From Adenophora triphylla var. japonica (lineage: Eukaryota > Streptophyta > Magnoliopsida > Asterales > Campanulaceae): a stretch of DNA of 64,000 nucleotides. The translations under genes were made by a program, and so were the position numbers. The notes under the pieces were generated by a model. It did no database searches. It had not been told where the DNA came from and saw only the letters and a program-made list of their open reading frames with translations. How positions within the stretch are numbered: the stretch's first letter is position 1; each line of letters starts with the position of its first letter. Shown in pieces: positions 11,133 to 23,261 of the stretch. Where the stretch lies: positions 273,428-337,427 of the forward strand of contig JAFEMH010002493.1 in the NCBI GenBank assembly GCA_022495995.1. The letters run 5' to 3'.

Positions 11133-11842
11133 TATGAAATTCATGAATCTATTTATAGCAGTCCCTAACAAACAACTTTGTCAGTCACACCTTGGTATAA
11201 TTTACTGTCATTTACGATGACAAGGATATTGGGTGCTTGATGTATTAATTTACAACTCCTAAAACTGATTTGTTCAGAATTGGTGTTGATAGAGCCATCT
11301 TTATTTAGGTTCATCCAGCCTGAGTTATTCTTCTTTGTGATTGGAAGATGCATTTCTGAATCTGACTACTTGACTAAGTCTGAAATCAGCAGATCCTCTT
11401 TCCTCTTATTTATTGGGCACTCAGTCTTTATATTGATCTGATCGTGATATTTAAGATAATTGATATTTCTCAGGCTTTATATACATTTTATTTCTTCCTA
11501 TGTATAAAAATGTGCATGCTTGCATATTAATCGCAGGTTGTGAATGCATTATTCATATGTGCTCACTTGTGTTTTTTGTGTGCTTAAAAATTGGATTTCT
11601 GTTTGACCAGCATAAATATTTTTAAAAGATGTGGGATTAATGTGATTGACTGGCTAGTGGCTTAGTAGGGATTAAAATCTAATTTATATGTTTGCTTTCT
11701 ATAGCCTGTTGGAGTATCTGTTTGCCTTATATTTACTCTGGAATTTATGGTTTCCTTCGTTTCCTCCCCCCCTTTATACAAAATACTCTTTTGTCTTCCC
11801 ATCATGCATTTTTCGTTTCTTAGTGGATTATTTGCCTTAATA
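11133..11842. other. Non-coding stretch
   Basis: No conserved coding sequence seen. Likely the remainder of the CACTA locus or older intergenic DNA. Short frames here lack family features. Confidence 0.5.
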
Positions 11843-12049
11843 TGAAAATTTAGGGCTGGCAAAATTTTCCATTCCGTACCAACCAACTCGTGTACCAACT
11901 GTATCAATTATAATTGGTACGTGATAATTGATATACCGAAATGCTGGTACGGTACTACCGTACCAATTATGTCAAATTGGTTGGTACTCGGTGCAGAAAT
12001 TTAAATTGGTTGGTATACTGAGTACCAATTGTAATTTTTTAAAATATTA

Positions 12050-12251
<202 letters not shown>

Positions 12252-12264
12252 GTTATTTACTTAA

Positions 12265-12338
12265 TTGACCCTAACCCAACCCACACGGGCCACACCCACT
12301 AACCCTAACTCTCAGTCTCTCAGTTCTCACAACACAAT

Positions 12339-12392
<54 letters not shown>

Positions 12393-12490
12393 TTCTTCCT
12401 CGCGACACATTAGAGTTAGCCCCGCTGCCGCTGACTCCAATCCATCCCACAACGGCACCACCAGTCTTGATTTAGCGGCGCTGCAATAAG
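12265..12490 (+). pseudogene. Gene-like passenger segment in hAT element
   Basis: A 74-codon frame (12265-12489) with a (CT)n-encoded Ser-Leu run, then PAAADSNPSHNGTTSLDLAALQ-like GC-rich sequence ending in TAA right before the donor-like GTATTC at 12491. The CT-rich leader, GC-rich start and intron-like 12491-13113 resemble a host 5' exon. I do not recognise the gene; protein coding is doubtful. Confidence 0.35.
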
Positions 12491-13555
12491 GTATTCAGTC
12501 CCTTGGCTTCTCAATCTTTCAAGTCTATTTTCTATCCCTTTCTCCCTTCCAGTTGTATTACATTGGAACATCATGCCATGGGGCAAGATGTAATCTTCTT
12601 TGTTTATTCTCCCTCCCAGTAGTACATTGGATTAAGGACTGAAGTTCTCTATTTCTATCCCTTTCCCCCTTCCAGTTGTATTATTCTGGAACATCAGGCT
12701 ATCTACTAGACTTACCTAAGTTACGGGATAAAGCAAGAACATCAATTAAGGCAGGTTCATTGTGTATGTAACAAGTGCTCTCAATGTAGACTGATTAACC
12801 TGACCCAAAACTGGATGCAATGAACTTATTTGTGCCCCTTTGCTTCCTTAAGATGAATCCAGAATCGTTGTCCAACTGGCTGCATCACTTATGCTATATT
12901 GTTGCAATATTTAGAGATTGGAGAAGTAATGGAACTACTGAACTGAAAAAATTGGTTTGGTCAACTTAGAGACTCATTGCCTGTTCCCTTGATTCATGTC
13001 TGAAGTAATACAATGTTCATTAAAATTGTAACATGGAGTTTACTTGCAACAAGAATGTTTTTCCTACTAAAAAATCATATAGATATTGATTAAAGTTTTT
13101 TTTTTGTTGGCAGGTTACTGGCAGCTTCTTGATGGTCACTTGGCTTGTGCTACATAATTTTTGGGTCACCGGTGTTACAAGGGAAACAACTTGTAGTCTC
13201 CTATTTTCTTTTGAACAATGTCATTTATCACTATTTTAATGTTATTTTCTTGTAGCTATAAGCATTTTGGAATCTATTATTATATTATAATCTCTTTTGA
13301 ATTTTATAATGATGTACTATTATATTTATTTGGTTTTAATTATAAAAATTGTTATTTTTATATATACATTTGGTATAGTCTAGTACCAACCGTACCAATC
13401 GAGTACCTACCGTACCAACTTAGTTGGCATACCGACTTAGTCGGTTGGTACTGGTATAGATTTTCATGTACCAAGTTAAACTTGGTAGGTACATGATATA
13501 GCAAAATTTAATTGGTATACCTACCAAGCCACCCCTATGAAAATTTATATATGTA

Positions 13556-13613
13556 TTGTGTATGTGATAATATTTGTTTGTTTTAAAACAAACAAATATT
13601 ATCACATACACAA
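13556..13613. repeat. 58-bp perfect palindrome
   Basis: Two 29-bp arms meet at TTTT|AAAA (13584/13585) with no mismatch or spacer. The arm contains GTATGTGATAATATTTG. It begins 10 bp after the target duplication of the hAT element at 11851-13537. No coding role. Confidence 0.95.
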
Positions 13614-13619
13614 GAGTGC

Positions 13620-13974
13620 AAGGATTGAGACTCTAGTTAGTAGTACAACGTCCCCTTTATCCTGTAGCCCTAGTTCTGCTAGGAATATTTCACAAGCCCC
13701 CTCCTACGAATTTAGGGAACAATTAGTGATTTGACTTTCAAACTATGTGTAATATAACATTTACTGTTTAACTTAGTGTTTTAAATTGTCATTTTAGTTT
13801 GAAACATTATGTAATAGCATAACACATTTATTCATTTATTGTTTAACTTAATTCGTGTTTTAATTTCATAGTTTTTTTGCATTGCAATTTAATTTCTTAG
13901 TAATTTGTTATATCACAGGTTCAGGAAAAATAATATTGTTTTTTAAATAAAAATATTTTAATTTGTATTTTTAA
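13620..13974. other. Non-coding stretch
   Basis: AT-rich. A short frame at 13537-13734 crosses the palindrome and has no recognisable features. Confidence 0.5.
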
Positions 13975-14517
13975 TATCACGACGGAATAATGTCCATCGC
14001 AATGAAAAATATAATTAAAAGATAAATATTGGCATCAGCAACGGAATGTTCGTTACTATTCAGTGATGGAATTTTCCAGCAACGGACATCAACGATGAAA
14101 AGTTCCGTCGTTGATTAGAGACGAAAGTTTTTTTCCGTTGGTGAACAGAGACTGTAATAATTCCGTCGCTGAAAAGCGACAAACATTTAGCAACGGAATA
14201 AAGTGACGGAAGTTTATTTTAGTTGGTAAACAGAGACGGTAATAATTCTGTAGCTGAAAAGCGACAAACATTTAGCAACGGAATGTTCGACGACGGAATT
14301 ATCCAGCAATGGACATCACCGACGGAAATATTTCGTCGCTGTTCAGAAACGGAAATCTTATGGTCCGTTAGTGAACAGTGACAGTATTCATTCCGTCGCT
14401 GAAAAGCGACATAATTTCTTTGACGGATATATTCCGTCGCTGGTCTTAAATCAGCGACGGAAATCGTGTTTTAGCGACGAAAATTTCCGTCGCTGATGAC
14501 CAGTTTTCTAGTAATGT
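13975..14517. mobile_element. CACTA-type terminal/subterminal region
   Basis: Dense repeats of GACGGAA, TTCCGTCGCTG and CAGCGACGG in both orientations, ending CCAGTTTTCTAGTAATG at 14515. The inverse of the end (CATTACTAGAAAA) resembles CACTACTAGAAA termini of plant CACTA elements, whose ends carry such transposase-binding arrays. The segment between 14100 and 14290 includes a near duplication of about 107 bp. A CACTACTACAAAAAA motif at 9110 could be the opposite end, but the 3-bp flanks do not match, so the pairing is unproven. Confidence 0.6.
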
Positions 14518-15128
14518 CTACCCCCAAACACAATACATGCTATGTCCTTGTGGCATAAAGACTAAAACATGTCTTGAGTTCAAAGGATGATATGACACAA
14601 TGAACAAATAAAATAAAGCAAATAAAACATATCTAATTAGGTTGCCTCCCAAAAATCGCATTTGATTAAGGTCGTTAGCCCGACCGTTGCCCACATTTGG
14701 ACTTGACTTTTCTGTCTCTTGGCCCACTTTGCAGTTTCCCGGGTCTTTATTTTCATATTAAGCCCCATATACATTCCTCTTTTATCATATCATTTAGAAT
14801 TAGAGCAAAATTTTGACTTTAATGTACCTTGGGCTTTTCCACTTGTGACCTCCCACCATCTTTTTCACCATCATGAGAAGGAGGAGAAAGTACAATAATG
14901 ATAGTCAAGTTTTCATTAGGAATGCTAAGGGGTTGAAAATCTTCATCCGCATTGTAAACATCCTTAGTATCCCTTTTCTCACCACAATAGAGGGCAAACT
15001 CAATTTCATCACAAATTGGCTCATGCCATGTTTTCTCTAACTCCTCAATCGGCTAACTTGAACTATGTAATTCATCCTTAGAGTCAAGAATGGGGATCTA
15101 ATACACAAAATCCTCCGTTACGTCCTGC
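14518..15128 (-). pseudogene. Athila-like Ty3/gypsy remnant, 3' part
   Basis: Minus-strand frames here include an acidic stretch (WHEPICDEIEFALYCGEK...) with several stops, then a non-coding part containing the GGGAGGCAACC-type motif (rc of GGTTGCCTCCC at 14641) common near the 3' end of Athila-type elements. It continues beyond the copia insertion at 27611, where related coding sequence lies. Pol is missing entirely, so this is an internally deleted element. Confidence 0.5.
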
Positions 15129-15133
15129 AAAGG
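15129..15133 (+). repeat. Target-site duplication AAAGG (left, copia)
   Basis: Matches AAAGG at 27606-27610 and fixes both outer ends of the Ty1/copia element. Confidence 0.93.
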
Positions 15134-16802
15134 TTTTGGTGTAATGCCCTAGGCTATAGTTATATTTAACTTGAACCGTTATGTATCATCTTTATCATTT
15201 ATTATAGAGCGTGTTTATTCTATTTATTATATGTTTTGCATGTTTATTATATTGAACTGCGTCCCTAGTTATTGTGAACAATCAGTATAAGATGCTAATG
15301 GATAATCATGGAGATGCACATTACACTTATGGGTACTTGCTAGAGAACGAGTACTGGACTTGACCTACTTATGAGATTTATGACATGGTCTGTTGTCATG
15401 ATTAAATCTCATGATAGTCGTGTTATTGAATCCTTTATACCTGAGATTATCATCGTCTTCCACATGACGAAGATCATGTTTGATATAGTCTAACACTATC
15501 TTTAATCGGATAGCAATAAGGGCTATGTTAGCACGATTGGACTCATGTCGGGAAGAATGATAAGTCAAGAAGGGATTTTTCCCTCTTATGAAGAGAGATG
15601 TTTGATTGGGCCCCTCGATGAATGATGTTGATGAAATGTGTGGCCACACACAAGTGATTTGATAGAGATCAAATGCATTTGGATTATCAACATATTCGGA
15701 ATCGAGAAAGCATTGAACAAGATGAGTTGACCTAGACCATGACTCATGTTCAATTGGACATCGTGGACAAAGGGTTGTGACATTTGTTCTATTGAGGAAT
15801 CAAGCTTTGATGTTATATTAATTGGGTGGACATAATAATTTACTAGAAGTCATTTATGTCTTGTGAGGTCGATGTTTCGACTCACTACCAACATGATATA
15901 ATTCCTTTTGGGTCACACACAAAGAACGAATTTGATTCAAGCTGAAATCTAGAATTTTTGGGAAAGGCACGACTCGTGCCCTTGGGCACGAGTCGTGACA
16001 GGAACAGTGGAACGACTGCGTTTTGGCTTCCAAGGAATTTTCGTTGACTTGTTGACTCTGTGGGGTGAGCACGACTCGTGCTTATTAGCACGACTCGTGA
16101 CAAAAACCAGCACGAGTACAATTTATGTCACAAATCGTGTCACGACTGAGAATTGGCTTGGGACCACTCGTAACTGCCTGGAATGACTCGTGGCACGAGT
16201 AGTGCCCAGGAGCACGAGTCGTGCCCTGATCAGTTTTTAGTCCGAACCCGTTTTCCTTGGATGGATTGGAATGGGTTTTCTTAAGGACTTCTAACCTAAT
16301 ATGATTAGTGTTTATATATGATATAAATACAAGTCCTTTGCTGCCATAATTCTCTCTCACACATCATTATTCTAGGTTTATGAAACTCTAGATTTTGGTT
16401 TTGATTTTGAATCAAAGGCTCCCAAATTATTTACATAGTTTTTTGGCTTTGATTATTGAATATTGATTCAATAATCAAGAGGATCATCTAGCAATCCAAC
16501 AAGAAGGTGTTCTTGCTTCATTCGCGTGTGAATCACCATTAGAGGGAGGTTGTTTTATCTCCTAAGGCTTGAAGCTCCATTGTTGATTTAATCACCAAAG
16601 TTCGAAGAAGGAAATTAGAAGATTCGACATCAAAGTTCAAGGCTTGAATTTTTAGATCTACTTTGACAAACTTCATCGCATTCGAGGTATGTAATTCTAT
16701 TTCATGGTTTTTCTAATCTCTTCATGTTAGACATATCTAAGGGCTAGGGTTTTGATGTTCTTTGATAAATTTCCGCTGCGTTTGTAACCCCAAAACCCAA
16801 CA
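15134..16802 (+). repeat. 5' LTR of copia element
   Basis: Begins TTTTGGTGTAATGCCC where the 3' LTR has TGTTGGTGTAATGCCC, so the terminal TG has mutated to TT. Ends AACCCAACA. U3 carries a cluster of CACGACTCGTG/CACGAGTCGTG motifs (15968-16225). TATA box TATAAATA at 16322-16329. Confidence 0.92.
15968..16225. promoter_or_regulatory. Cluster of CACGACTCGTG palindromes in LTR U3
   Basis: At least six full or near copies of GCACGACTCGTGC or GCACGAGTCGTGC in about 260 bp, 100-350 bp upstream of the TATA box. The 3' LTR has the same cluster at about 26770-27030. Spacing and dyad symmetry suggest protein-binding sites or RNA hairpins; no factor is known to me. Confidence 0.6.
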
Positions 16803-16803
16803 G

Positions 16804-16819
16804 TGGTATCAGAGCCCTG
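16804..16819 (+). other. Primer-binding site (initiator tRNA-Met)
   Basis: TGGTATCAGAGCCCTG starts two bases after the 5' LTR end and complements the 3' end of plant initiator tRNA-Met, the usual primer of copia elements. Confidence 0.92.
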
Positions 16820-17555
16820 TCTTGCCATGATTAGGATTGAAATTGCATGCCTGATTTAATTTGATTATTTTCTACCATGTTATATGAAATAGATCTAGAT
16901 TCGGTGTGTTTTGTTTTTATGAAAAACAAGTATATATGAGATATGCCATGTTCATGATTCATGATAAATTTATTTGTTTAGTTTATCACATAGGTTGATG
17001 ATTTGTTTAATATGATTAAATTAGATTTTTAATTTCTCAAAATTGAATCAAATTGTTTGTATGATATTTTGTGAAGCCCTATGTTCATGATTATGTTCAC
17101 ATGAGATCTATGTTACAACCATGCAATGTTTGTTACAATATGAAAACCTTCTATATATTTAAGTCTTATGTCATTTCTTGATTAGAACACTTGTGATATT
17201 TTAGGGTATTTGATGTAGTTTCAACTCAGTTGGGTGCATCTTATATCTTAATTTGTGATCAAGGTGAAATAATGGTTGATGTAGTTTTGACTCAGTTAGG
17301 TGCATCGTTCCATATCTCACATGTTTGAAAAAGGTTTGACTTAATTGGTGCTTTCAAATGAGATTTGACCCAAGGCATAGATGAGATTTAAAACATGTTT
17401 TGACATATAATGTCTATTGAAATCTCATAAAAGATCTAAGAGTCATATAGTGATATGATTGATGTTTCTACCTAAATAGCTTGATTTCGGGCATTGACTC
17501 TGTTAAACCAAAATCAAGTGAAATATGGATCTTAGCCTACTATGATTATATAATA
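16820..17555 (+). other. Copia 5' untranslated leader
   Basis: About 1.1 kb in total to the gag ATG, interrupted by a Stowaway MITE. It includes repeated blocks with TTGATGTAGTTTYAACTCAGTTGG near 17210 and 17277. No coding frame. Confidence 0.6.
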
Positions 17556-17837
17556 CTCCCTCCGTCCCAGCCTAGTGTACACTTATTTCCCTTTTGGTCC
17601 GTCCCAGCCGAGTGTGAACTACCATAAATGGCAAAGGTTTTAATATTTTATATTCTCCCTACCCCACCCACTCATTCTCTCTCTTCATTTTCCACCATAC
17701 AATTTATTCAACCAACCTACTATTAACTCCACTCATTCTCTCTCTTCATTTCCTACCACACATTTTCATTATCTTAATAGTATTTCTTAGTTATTGTGCC
17801 CAAAATCTTGGTGCACACTTGGGTGGGACGGAGGGAG
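17556..17837. mobile_element. Stowaway-type MITE in copia leader
   Basis: About 282 bp between TA duplications, starting CTCCCTCCGTCCCAGCC and ending with GGTGGGACGGAGGGAG. Ends are clear inverted repeats. It inserted into the leader after the retrotransposon arrived, or was carried by it. Confidence 0.9.
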
Positions 17838-17958
17838 TACATGCTTGTATTTGAAGGTGTATAATTTAGTGGGAGTATTTATGAAATACATTATTTGCTC
17901 TTAGATGATAAATGTGTTGATACTTATGTGTTTCATTGTTTGCATATTTTATTGTAGA

Positions 17959-19107
17959 ATGGCTAATCACAATAATCAACTCCTGTCACTGCGATCGGTC
18001 CTTGAGAAGGACAAGCTTGAGGAGAGCGGTACAAACTATTCTGATTGGATCAGAAGCCTTAGAATTGTTCTAAAGCAAGAAAAGAAATTGTACGTTCTAA
18101 ATGAATCCGTTCCACCTCAACCTGCTCCAAATTCTTCTAGGGCAGATAGGGATGCACATAAGAAACATAATGATGATTCTACAGATGTTGCATGCCTTAT
18201 GCTTTCCACTATGTCTAAGGCTCTTCAGAAGGACCTTGAGCACATAGATATAGCATTTGATCTTGTTGAGCGCTTAAAGGAAATGTTCCAAGTGCAAGCA
18301 AGAAATGAGCGGTTTGATGTGGTTAAGGCTCTAACTGCATGTAAGATGCAAGAGGGGCAATCGGTGGGAGCTCATGTCCTTAACATGAAGGGTCACATTG
18401 AGCATCTCGAAAGGCTTGGAAATCCCTTGAGTTTGGAACTTGCCACGGATTTGATATTGAATTCATTGCCTGAAAGTTATAGTCATTTTATTATGCACTA
18501 TCACATGACTGGCATGGATAAGAATCTCTCGAAATTGCATGCAATGCTTAAGACCGCAGAGAAGAATATCAAGAAACCCCGAACCGATACTGTGTTAATG
18601 GTTAACAAAGGCAAATGGTTCAAGAAAGATGGCAAAGTTAAAGCAAGTGTTGCTAAACCTAAGGCAAAAGTTGCATTTGCCGGAGAGGCTCCCAAGGTGT
18701 CTCAAAAGGATGCGGTTTGCTACCATTGCCAAGAGGTTTGTCATTGGAAGCGCAACTGCAAGGCTTACAAGGAAGGCCTAAAGGCGAAGAAGGGTAATAC
18801 GATTGCTGTTGATTCAGGTATCTATATGATATATATTTTCCTTTCTGTTTCTAGTTCATGGGTATTAGATACCGAATGTGGATCTCACATTTGTTTAAAT
18901 GTGCAGGGACTGAGAAATAGGAAGCTACTCAAACAAGGTGAAGTTGACCTACGTGTTGGGAATGGAGCAATAGTTGCTGCATTAGCCGTAGGGACATATG
19001 ATGTAACTTTACCTAGTGGCTTAGTACTTGTTTTGAACAATTGTTACTATGTTTCGGATTTGAGTAGGAATATTATTTCTGTTTCTTGTTTGGATAATGA
19101 AGGGTAA
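17959..19107 (+). pseudogene. Copia polyprotein, Gag and protease part
   Basis: ATG 17959 (MANHNNQLLSL) follows TTATTGTAGA. Gag runs to about residue 250 with the copia-type core (NYSDWIRSLRIVLKQEKKLY). The zinc knuckle C-X2-C-X4-H-X4-C is at 18718-18759 with an unusual Cys in the Gly position (CYHCQEVCHWKRNC). The aspartic protease motif at 18868 reads DTECGSH rather than DTGCGSH, losing the active-site Gly. A TAA at 19105 (TAT in relatives) interrupts a frame that otherwise continues into integrase. It would encode capsid and polyprotein processing; this copy is dead. Confidence 0.9.
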
Positions 19108-19152
19108 AATTTTCTTATTAAGAATAAGAAGTTTTATATTTATTTAAATGAT

Positions 19153-20064
19153 ATGCTTTATGGTATTGCAAATTCATTTAATGGCCTTTATATTCTTGAT
19201 GTTGATGAGAAACAAAATAGTGTTGAAAATGTTTATCATGTAGAAACGAAGTCTAAACCGAATGACGTGAACAACTCGTTCATGTGGCATTGCCGGCTTG
19301 GTCATATAAACGAGAAATGCATTTCTAAACTCCACAAAGATGGAATGTTAGACTCACATGATTATGAATCATATGAGATATGCGAATCTTGTTTATTGGG
19401 CAAAATGACCAAACCACCCTACACTAAGAGTAGTGAAAGGGCTAGTGACTTATTGGACCTAATACATACTGATGTATGCGGACCAATGAGCAGCATTGCT
19501 AGGGGAGGATTTCGGTATTTCATTACATTCACCGATGACTTATCTAGATATGGCTATGTCTATCTAATGAAGTCAAAGAGTGAATCGTTTGAGATGTTTA
19601 GAATGCTTCAAAATGAAGTACAAAATCAACTTGGCAAAACAATTAAAGCAATTCGATCCGATCGTGGTGGTGAGTATTTGAGCCAAGAGTTTCACAATCA
19701 TCTCAAAAACTGTGGAATTGTTTCAGAGTTGACTCCACCCGAAATGCCACAATGGAATGGTATTTCCGAGAGGAGGAATAGAACCCTATTAGATATGGTT
19801 CATTCGATGATGAGTCAATTAGACCTTCCTACATCCTTTTGGGGAAATGCATTAGAGACTGCTATGTTCACACTGAACAGAGTCCCTACTAAATCGGCTC
19901 CTAAGACCCCACATGAGATGTGGCATGGAAGAAAACCTAGTTTGTCTTTCATGAAGATTTGGGGTTGCGAAGCTTATGTGAAGAGACTTGTCCCTGATAT
20001 GTTAGCACCTAAATCTGACAAGGTTATTTTCGTAGGTTACCCTAAGGAAACCAAAGGGTATTAA
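19153..20064 (+). pseudogene. Copia integrase region
   Basis: Same frame as the Gag part after the stop at 19105. The GAG-pre-integrase zinc site is visible (HCRLGH...CESCLLGK), followed by the DDE core: HTDVCGP near 19467, RSDRGGEYL near 19660 and GISERRNRT near 19765. Integrase inserts the cDNA copy into the host genome. Another stop, TAA for TAT, occurs at 20062 in a KGY-Y context; the frame then continues. Confidence 0.9.
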
Positions 20065-20088
20065 TTTTACAATCGCGTTGAGAACAAA

Positions 20089-20562
20089 GTGTTTGTTGCT
20101 CAATATGGTACTTTTCTTGAGAAACAGTTTCTCAATAAAGCATCCAGTGGGAGTAAAATTGATCTTGAAGAAGTTCAAGAACCCGAAAATAACATGGAAC
20201 TGATAGTAGAGACTGAATCAAGTCCACAAGAAGTTATGGAACCGATTCAAGATCCACAAGTCCATTGTAGATCGGATAGGTTACGATCCGCACCCGAAAG
20301 ATATGGATTTCTCGTGTCGGAAAGTTATGAAGTGGAAGTCATTGAGAATGACGAACCTACTTCCTATCAAGAGGCGATGTCCGATCCCGATTTGGATAAA
20401 TGGTTAGAAGCCATGAAATCCGAATTGCAATCCATGTCGGATAATCAAGTTTGGAACATGATTGAGCCACCCGAAGGTGTAAACACCATAGGGTTCAAGT
20501 GGGTCTCAAGAAGAAGACTGACATGGATGGGAAGGTGCATACTTACAAGGCTAGGCTTGTAG
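20089..20562 (+). pseudogene. Copia integrase-RT linker and RT start
   Basis: Acidic, variable linker then SYQEAMSDPDLDKWLEAMKSE...W.L and FKWV, the conserved start of copia reverse transcriptase. A frameshift just after FKWV (about 20500) moves the homologous frame to 20499-20750. Confidence 0.85.
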
Positions 20563-21130
20563 CAAAGCGATATAGGCAAACTCATGGTGTAGACTATGAT
20601 GAAACCTTCTCGCCTGTTGCCACGCTTAAGTCTGTTAGAATTTTGATTGCCATAGCCGCATATTATGACTATGAGATATGGCAAATGGATGTCAAAACCG
20701 CTTTCCTTAATGGAAAACTGCTAGAGGATGTGTATATGACACAACCCTAAGTTTTGTAGATCCACGAAATTCTAACAAGGTGTGTAAGTTGCAGAGATCC
20801 ATTTATGGATTGAAGCAAGCTTCTAGGAGTTGGAATCTTCGGTTCAATGAGAAAATCAAAGAATTTGGTCTTATCAAGAACGAAGATGAACCTTGTGTAT
20901 ACATGAAATTCAGTGGGAGCATTGTGCTATTTCTTTTATTGTATGTCGATGATATCTTACTCATTGGAAATGACATTCCTGCACTTGAGACTGTTAAGTC
21001 TTGGTTAGGGAAGTGTTTCTCAATGAATGATATGGGCGAAGCCGCTTACATCCTTGGTATCAAGATCTATAGAGATAGATCTAAGAGGATAATTGGTTTG
21101 AGTCAAAGTACCTACATTGACAAGTTCTTA
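20499..21130 (+). pseudogene. Copia reverse transcriptase, cut by CACTA insertion
   Basis: RT motifs are spread over two frames: KARLVAKRYRQTHGVDY and QMDVKTAFLNG at 20550-20720, then, after a frameshift near 20748, LQRSIYGLKQASRSWN and YVDDILLIG (catalytic Asp pair at about 20948). The frame breaks at 21130 after TYIDKFL, where the CACTA element inserted, and resumes at 25106. Before that insertion the gene already carried two frameshifts, or gained them afterwards; order unknown. Confidence 0.9.
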
Positions 21131-21440
21131 CACTACTACATTTCTGACCTAATGTAATGCCATTTTTCATTGCATTAGGGCCCAAAAACCGTTACATTAG
21201 GCCTAATGTAACGCCAAATGGCCGTTGCATTCTCTTGCGTTGCATTAGGTCTAATGCAACGACATAGTAAGCTAATGTAACACCAGAGCTTTGGCGTTGC
21301 ATCAGGTAAATACCTGATGCAACGCCAATTTTAAAACTATATGAACACCTAATGCAACGCCAAAAAGTAGATGAGTACCTAATGCAACGCCAATTTAAAA
21401 AGTGGTTAAATACCTAATGTAACGCCAAAAATTAGATGAG
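21131..21440. repeat. Left subterminal array of CACTA element
   Basis: Repeated CCTAATGCAACGCCAA-type units, some inverted (GGCGTTGCATTAGG), about every 25-40 bp. Expected to be transposase-binding sites. The matching right array spans about 24766-25105. Confidence 0.9.
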
Positions 21441-21506
21441 TCCCTAAAATTTATTACATAATTTCACAATTTTATTAATTTTTTTAATTTTCTTTTTTCA
21501 ATATAC

Positions 21507-21624
<118 letters not shown>

Positions 21625-21716
21625 TCTCTAATCAATCCCTTAACTTTTTTTTCTCAAATTAGTCCCTTAATGTTTTTTATTCTCAAATTAGTCCCTTAAC
21701 TTTTTTTATATTCAAA

Positions 21717-22380
21717 TCAATTCTTGCATTTTTCAAAAGTAACACTTTGCTCCACCACCATCCACCACCATCCACCACCGTCCACCACCATCCACAACCG
21801 TCCAAAACCGTCCACAACCATCCACAACCGTCCACAACCACAAATCAAACAAAAGATTGTACAAATCAAAATAAAACACAAAATACAATAACAAATCGAA
21901 AGGAAACCCATGGAATATGTTTGGGCTCGTCGGAATCCATGGAATAAGTTTGGGTTGTCGGAATCCATTAGATCTAGATGGTTGAGCCTCGCCAGAGGCG
22001 ATGAAGGGGAGAGAAGAAGACGGCGTTGGGGGAGAGAGAGAAGAAGACGGCGTTGGGGAGAGAGAGAAGAAGACGTTGGGACGGCCGGTGACTGGCGGAT
22101 CCACCGTTGCCATTGCCGTCGCCGGAGACGATGAAGGGTAGTGGGTAGATGTTTTAGTTCGTCGGAATCCATGGAATATGGCGACGGCGACGATGAAGGG
22201 GAAGTTGGAAAAAGGTCGGAATCCATGGAAGAAGACGGTTGAGGAGTTGGTCTTTGACAGAGAGAGAAGAATGAGAGAAATGATAGAGAGAAACGAGTTT
22301 GTTAATTTTGATAAAATGAAAAATAAAGAGAGAGAAATGAGGAGAGAAATAGGGAGAGATAATTTGGTTTTGTTTAGATT
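21717..22380. other. Gene-like low-complexity block in CACTA element
   Basis: Contains CCACCATCCACCACC-type repeats (21748-21840), repeats of TCGGAATCCATGGAA (21930, 22165, 22218) and purine-rich GAGAGAGAAGAAGACGG repeats. A 246-codon minus-strand frame (21733-22473) crosses it but is dominated by Ser/Pro/Leu and repeat-encoded residues, with no recognisable domain. I treat it as captured or expanded repeat DNA rather than a gene. Confidence 0.4.
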
Positions 22381-22566
22381 AATTGTGGACCGTTGGATTG
22401 AATGTGTGAATGGTTGGATTTGATTTACCTCATGATCTGCGTGATTATATGAGAACCAATAAAACAATGCCACATGGCATTGTTTGATTGGGTCTCAAAT
22501 AATCACGCGGATCATGAGCTAAACCAAATCCAACCATTCACACATTCAATCCAACGGTCCACAATT
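22381..22566. repeat. 186-bp foldback (hairpin) inside CACTA element
   Basis: Arms of about 80 bp starting AATTGTGGACCGTTGGATTG are almost perfect inverses, with a small loop around AATGCCACATGGCATT (22466-22482). It looks like a MITE or a duplicated arm pair able to form a long RNA hairpin. No obvious short target duplication. Confidence 0.88.
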
Positions 22567-23261
22567 CTAATAATACATAATATCAAAAAAGTAAATATTT
22601 TTATATTATATACTTTTATTTCTTTAAAAATTATTAGTAATAATACTTAATAATAATACTAATAATGATGCTATTATTAATAATACTTAATAATAATACT
22701 AATAATTTAAACTATAAAATAATATTATGCCTAATATCAATAATATTTATTAATGAATTATTAATATTAATTAATTAATATTAATAATAGTACTAATAAT
22801 TAATTATGCCTAATAAATTTTTAAAAAAACTTCCTTACCAAAAAAAGTCTAAAATATTTATCTCAATTCAAAAATAAATTTAAAAAAATATAATACTTAA
22901 TAATGATATTAATAATAACTAGTAATAATACATAATATCAAAAAAGTAAATGTTTTGATATTATATACTTTTATTGTTAATTATTCAATTAAATAATTGA
23001 ATATATTAATAATTATTATTATATAATTAATAATAATAATGTTATTAATTAATAATAATACTCATTAATTTAATAATTTAAACTTCTAAGAAATATTAAT
23101 ATATCTAAGTAATAATTGATAGAAATATTTATTTAATTTCTAACTTATTTTATATATTTTTTTAAAAAAAACTTCCTTACCAAAAAATGTCTAAAATATT
23201 TATCTCAATTCAAAAATAAATTAAGAAAAATAATTATACTTTTAAAATATTAATAATACTT
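22567..23261. other. AT-rich non-coding stretch in CACTA element
   Basis: Repeated (TAATAA)-type runs and two copies of a block with AACTTCCTTACCAAAAAA and GTCTAAAATATTTATCTC at about 22828 and 23170. No gene. Confidence 0.6.

Noticed and set aside
21717..22473. 246- and 169-codon minus-strand frames with apparent membrane segments
   Set aside because: Composition comes from CCACCATCC and GGAATCCATGG repeats and CT-rich DNA; overlaps the foldback and has no recognisable domain.
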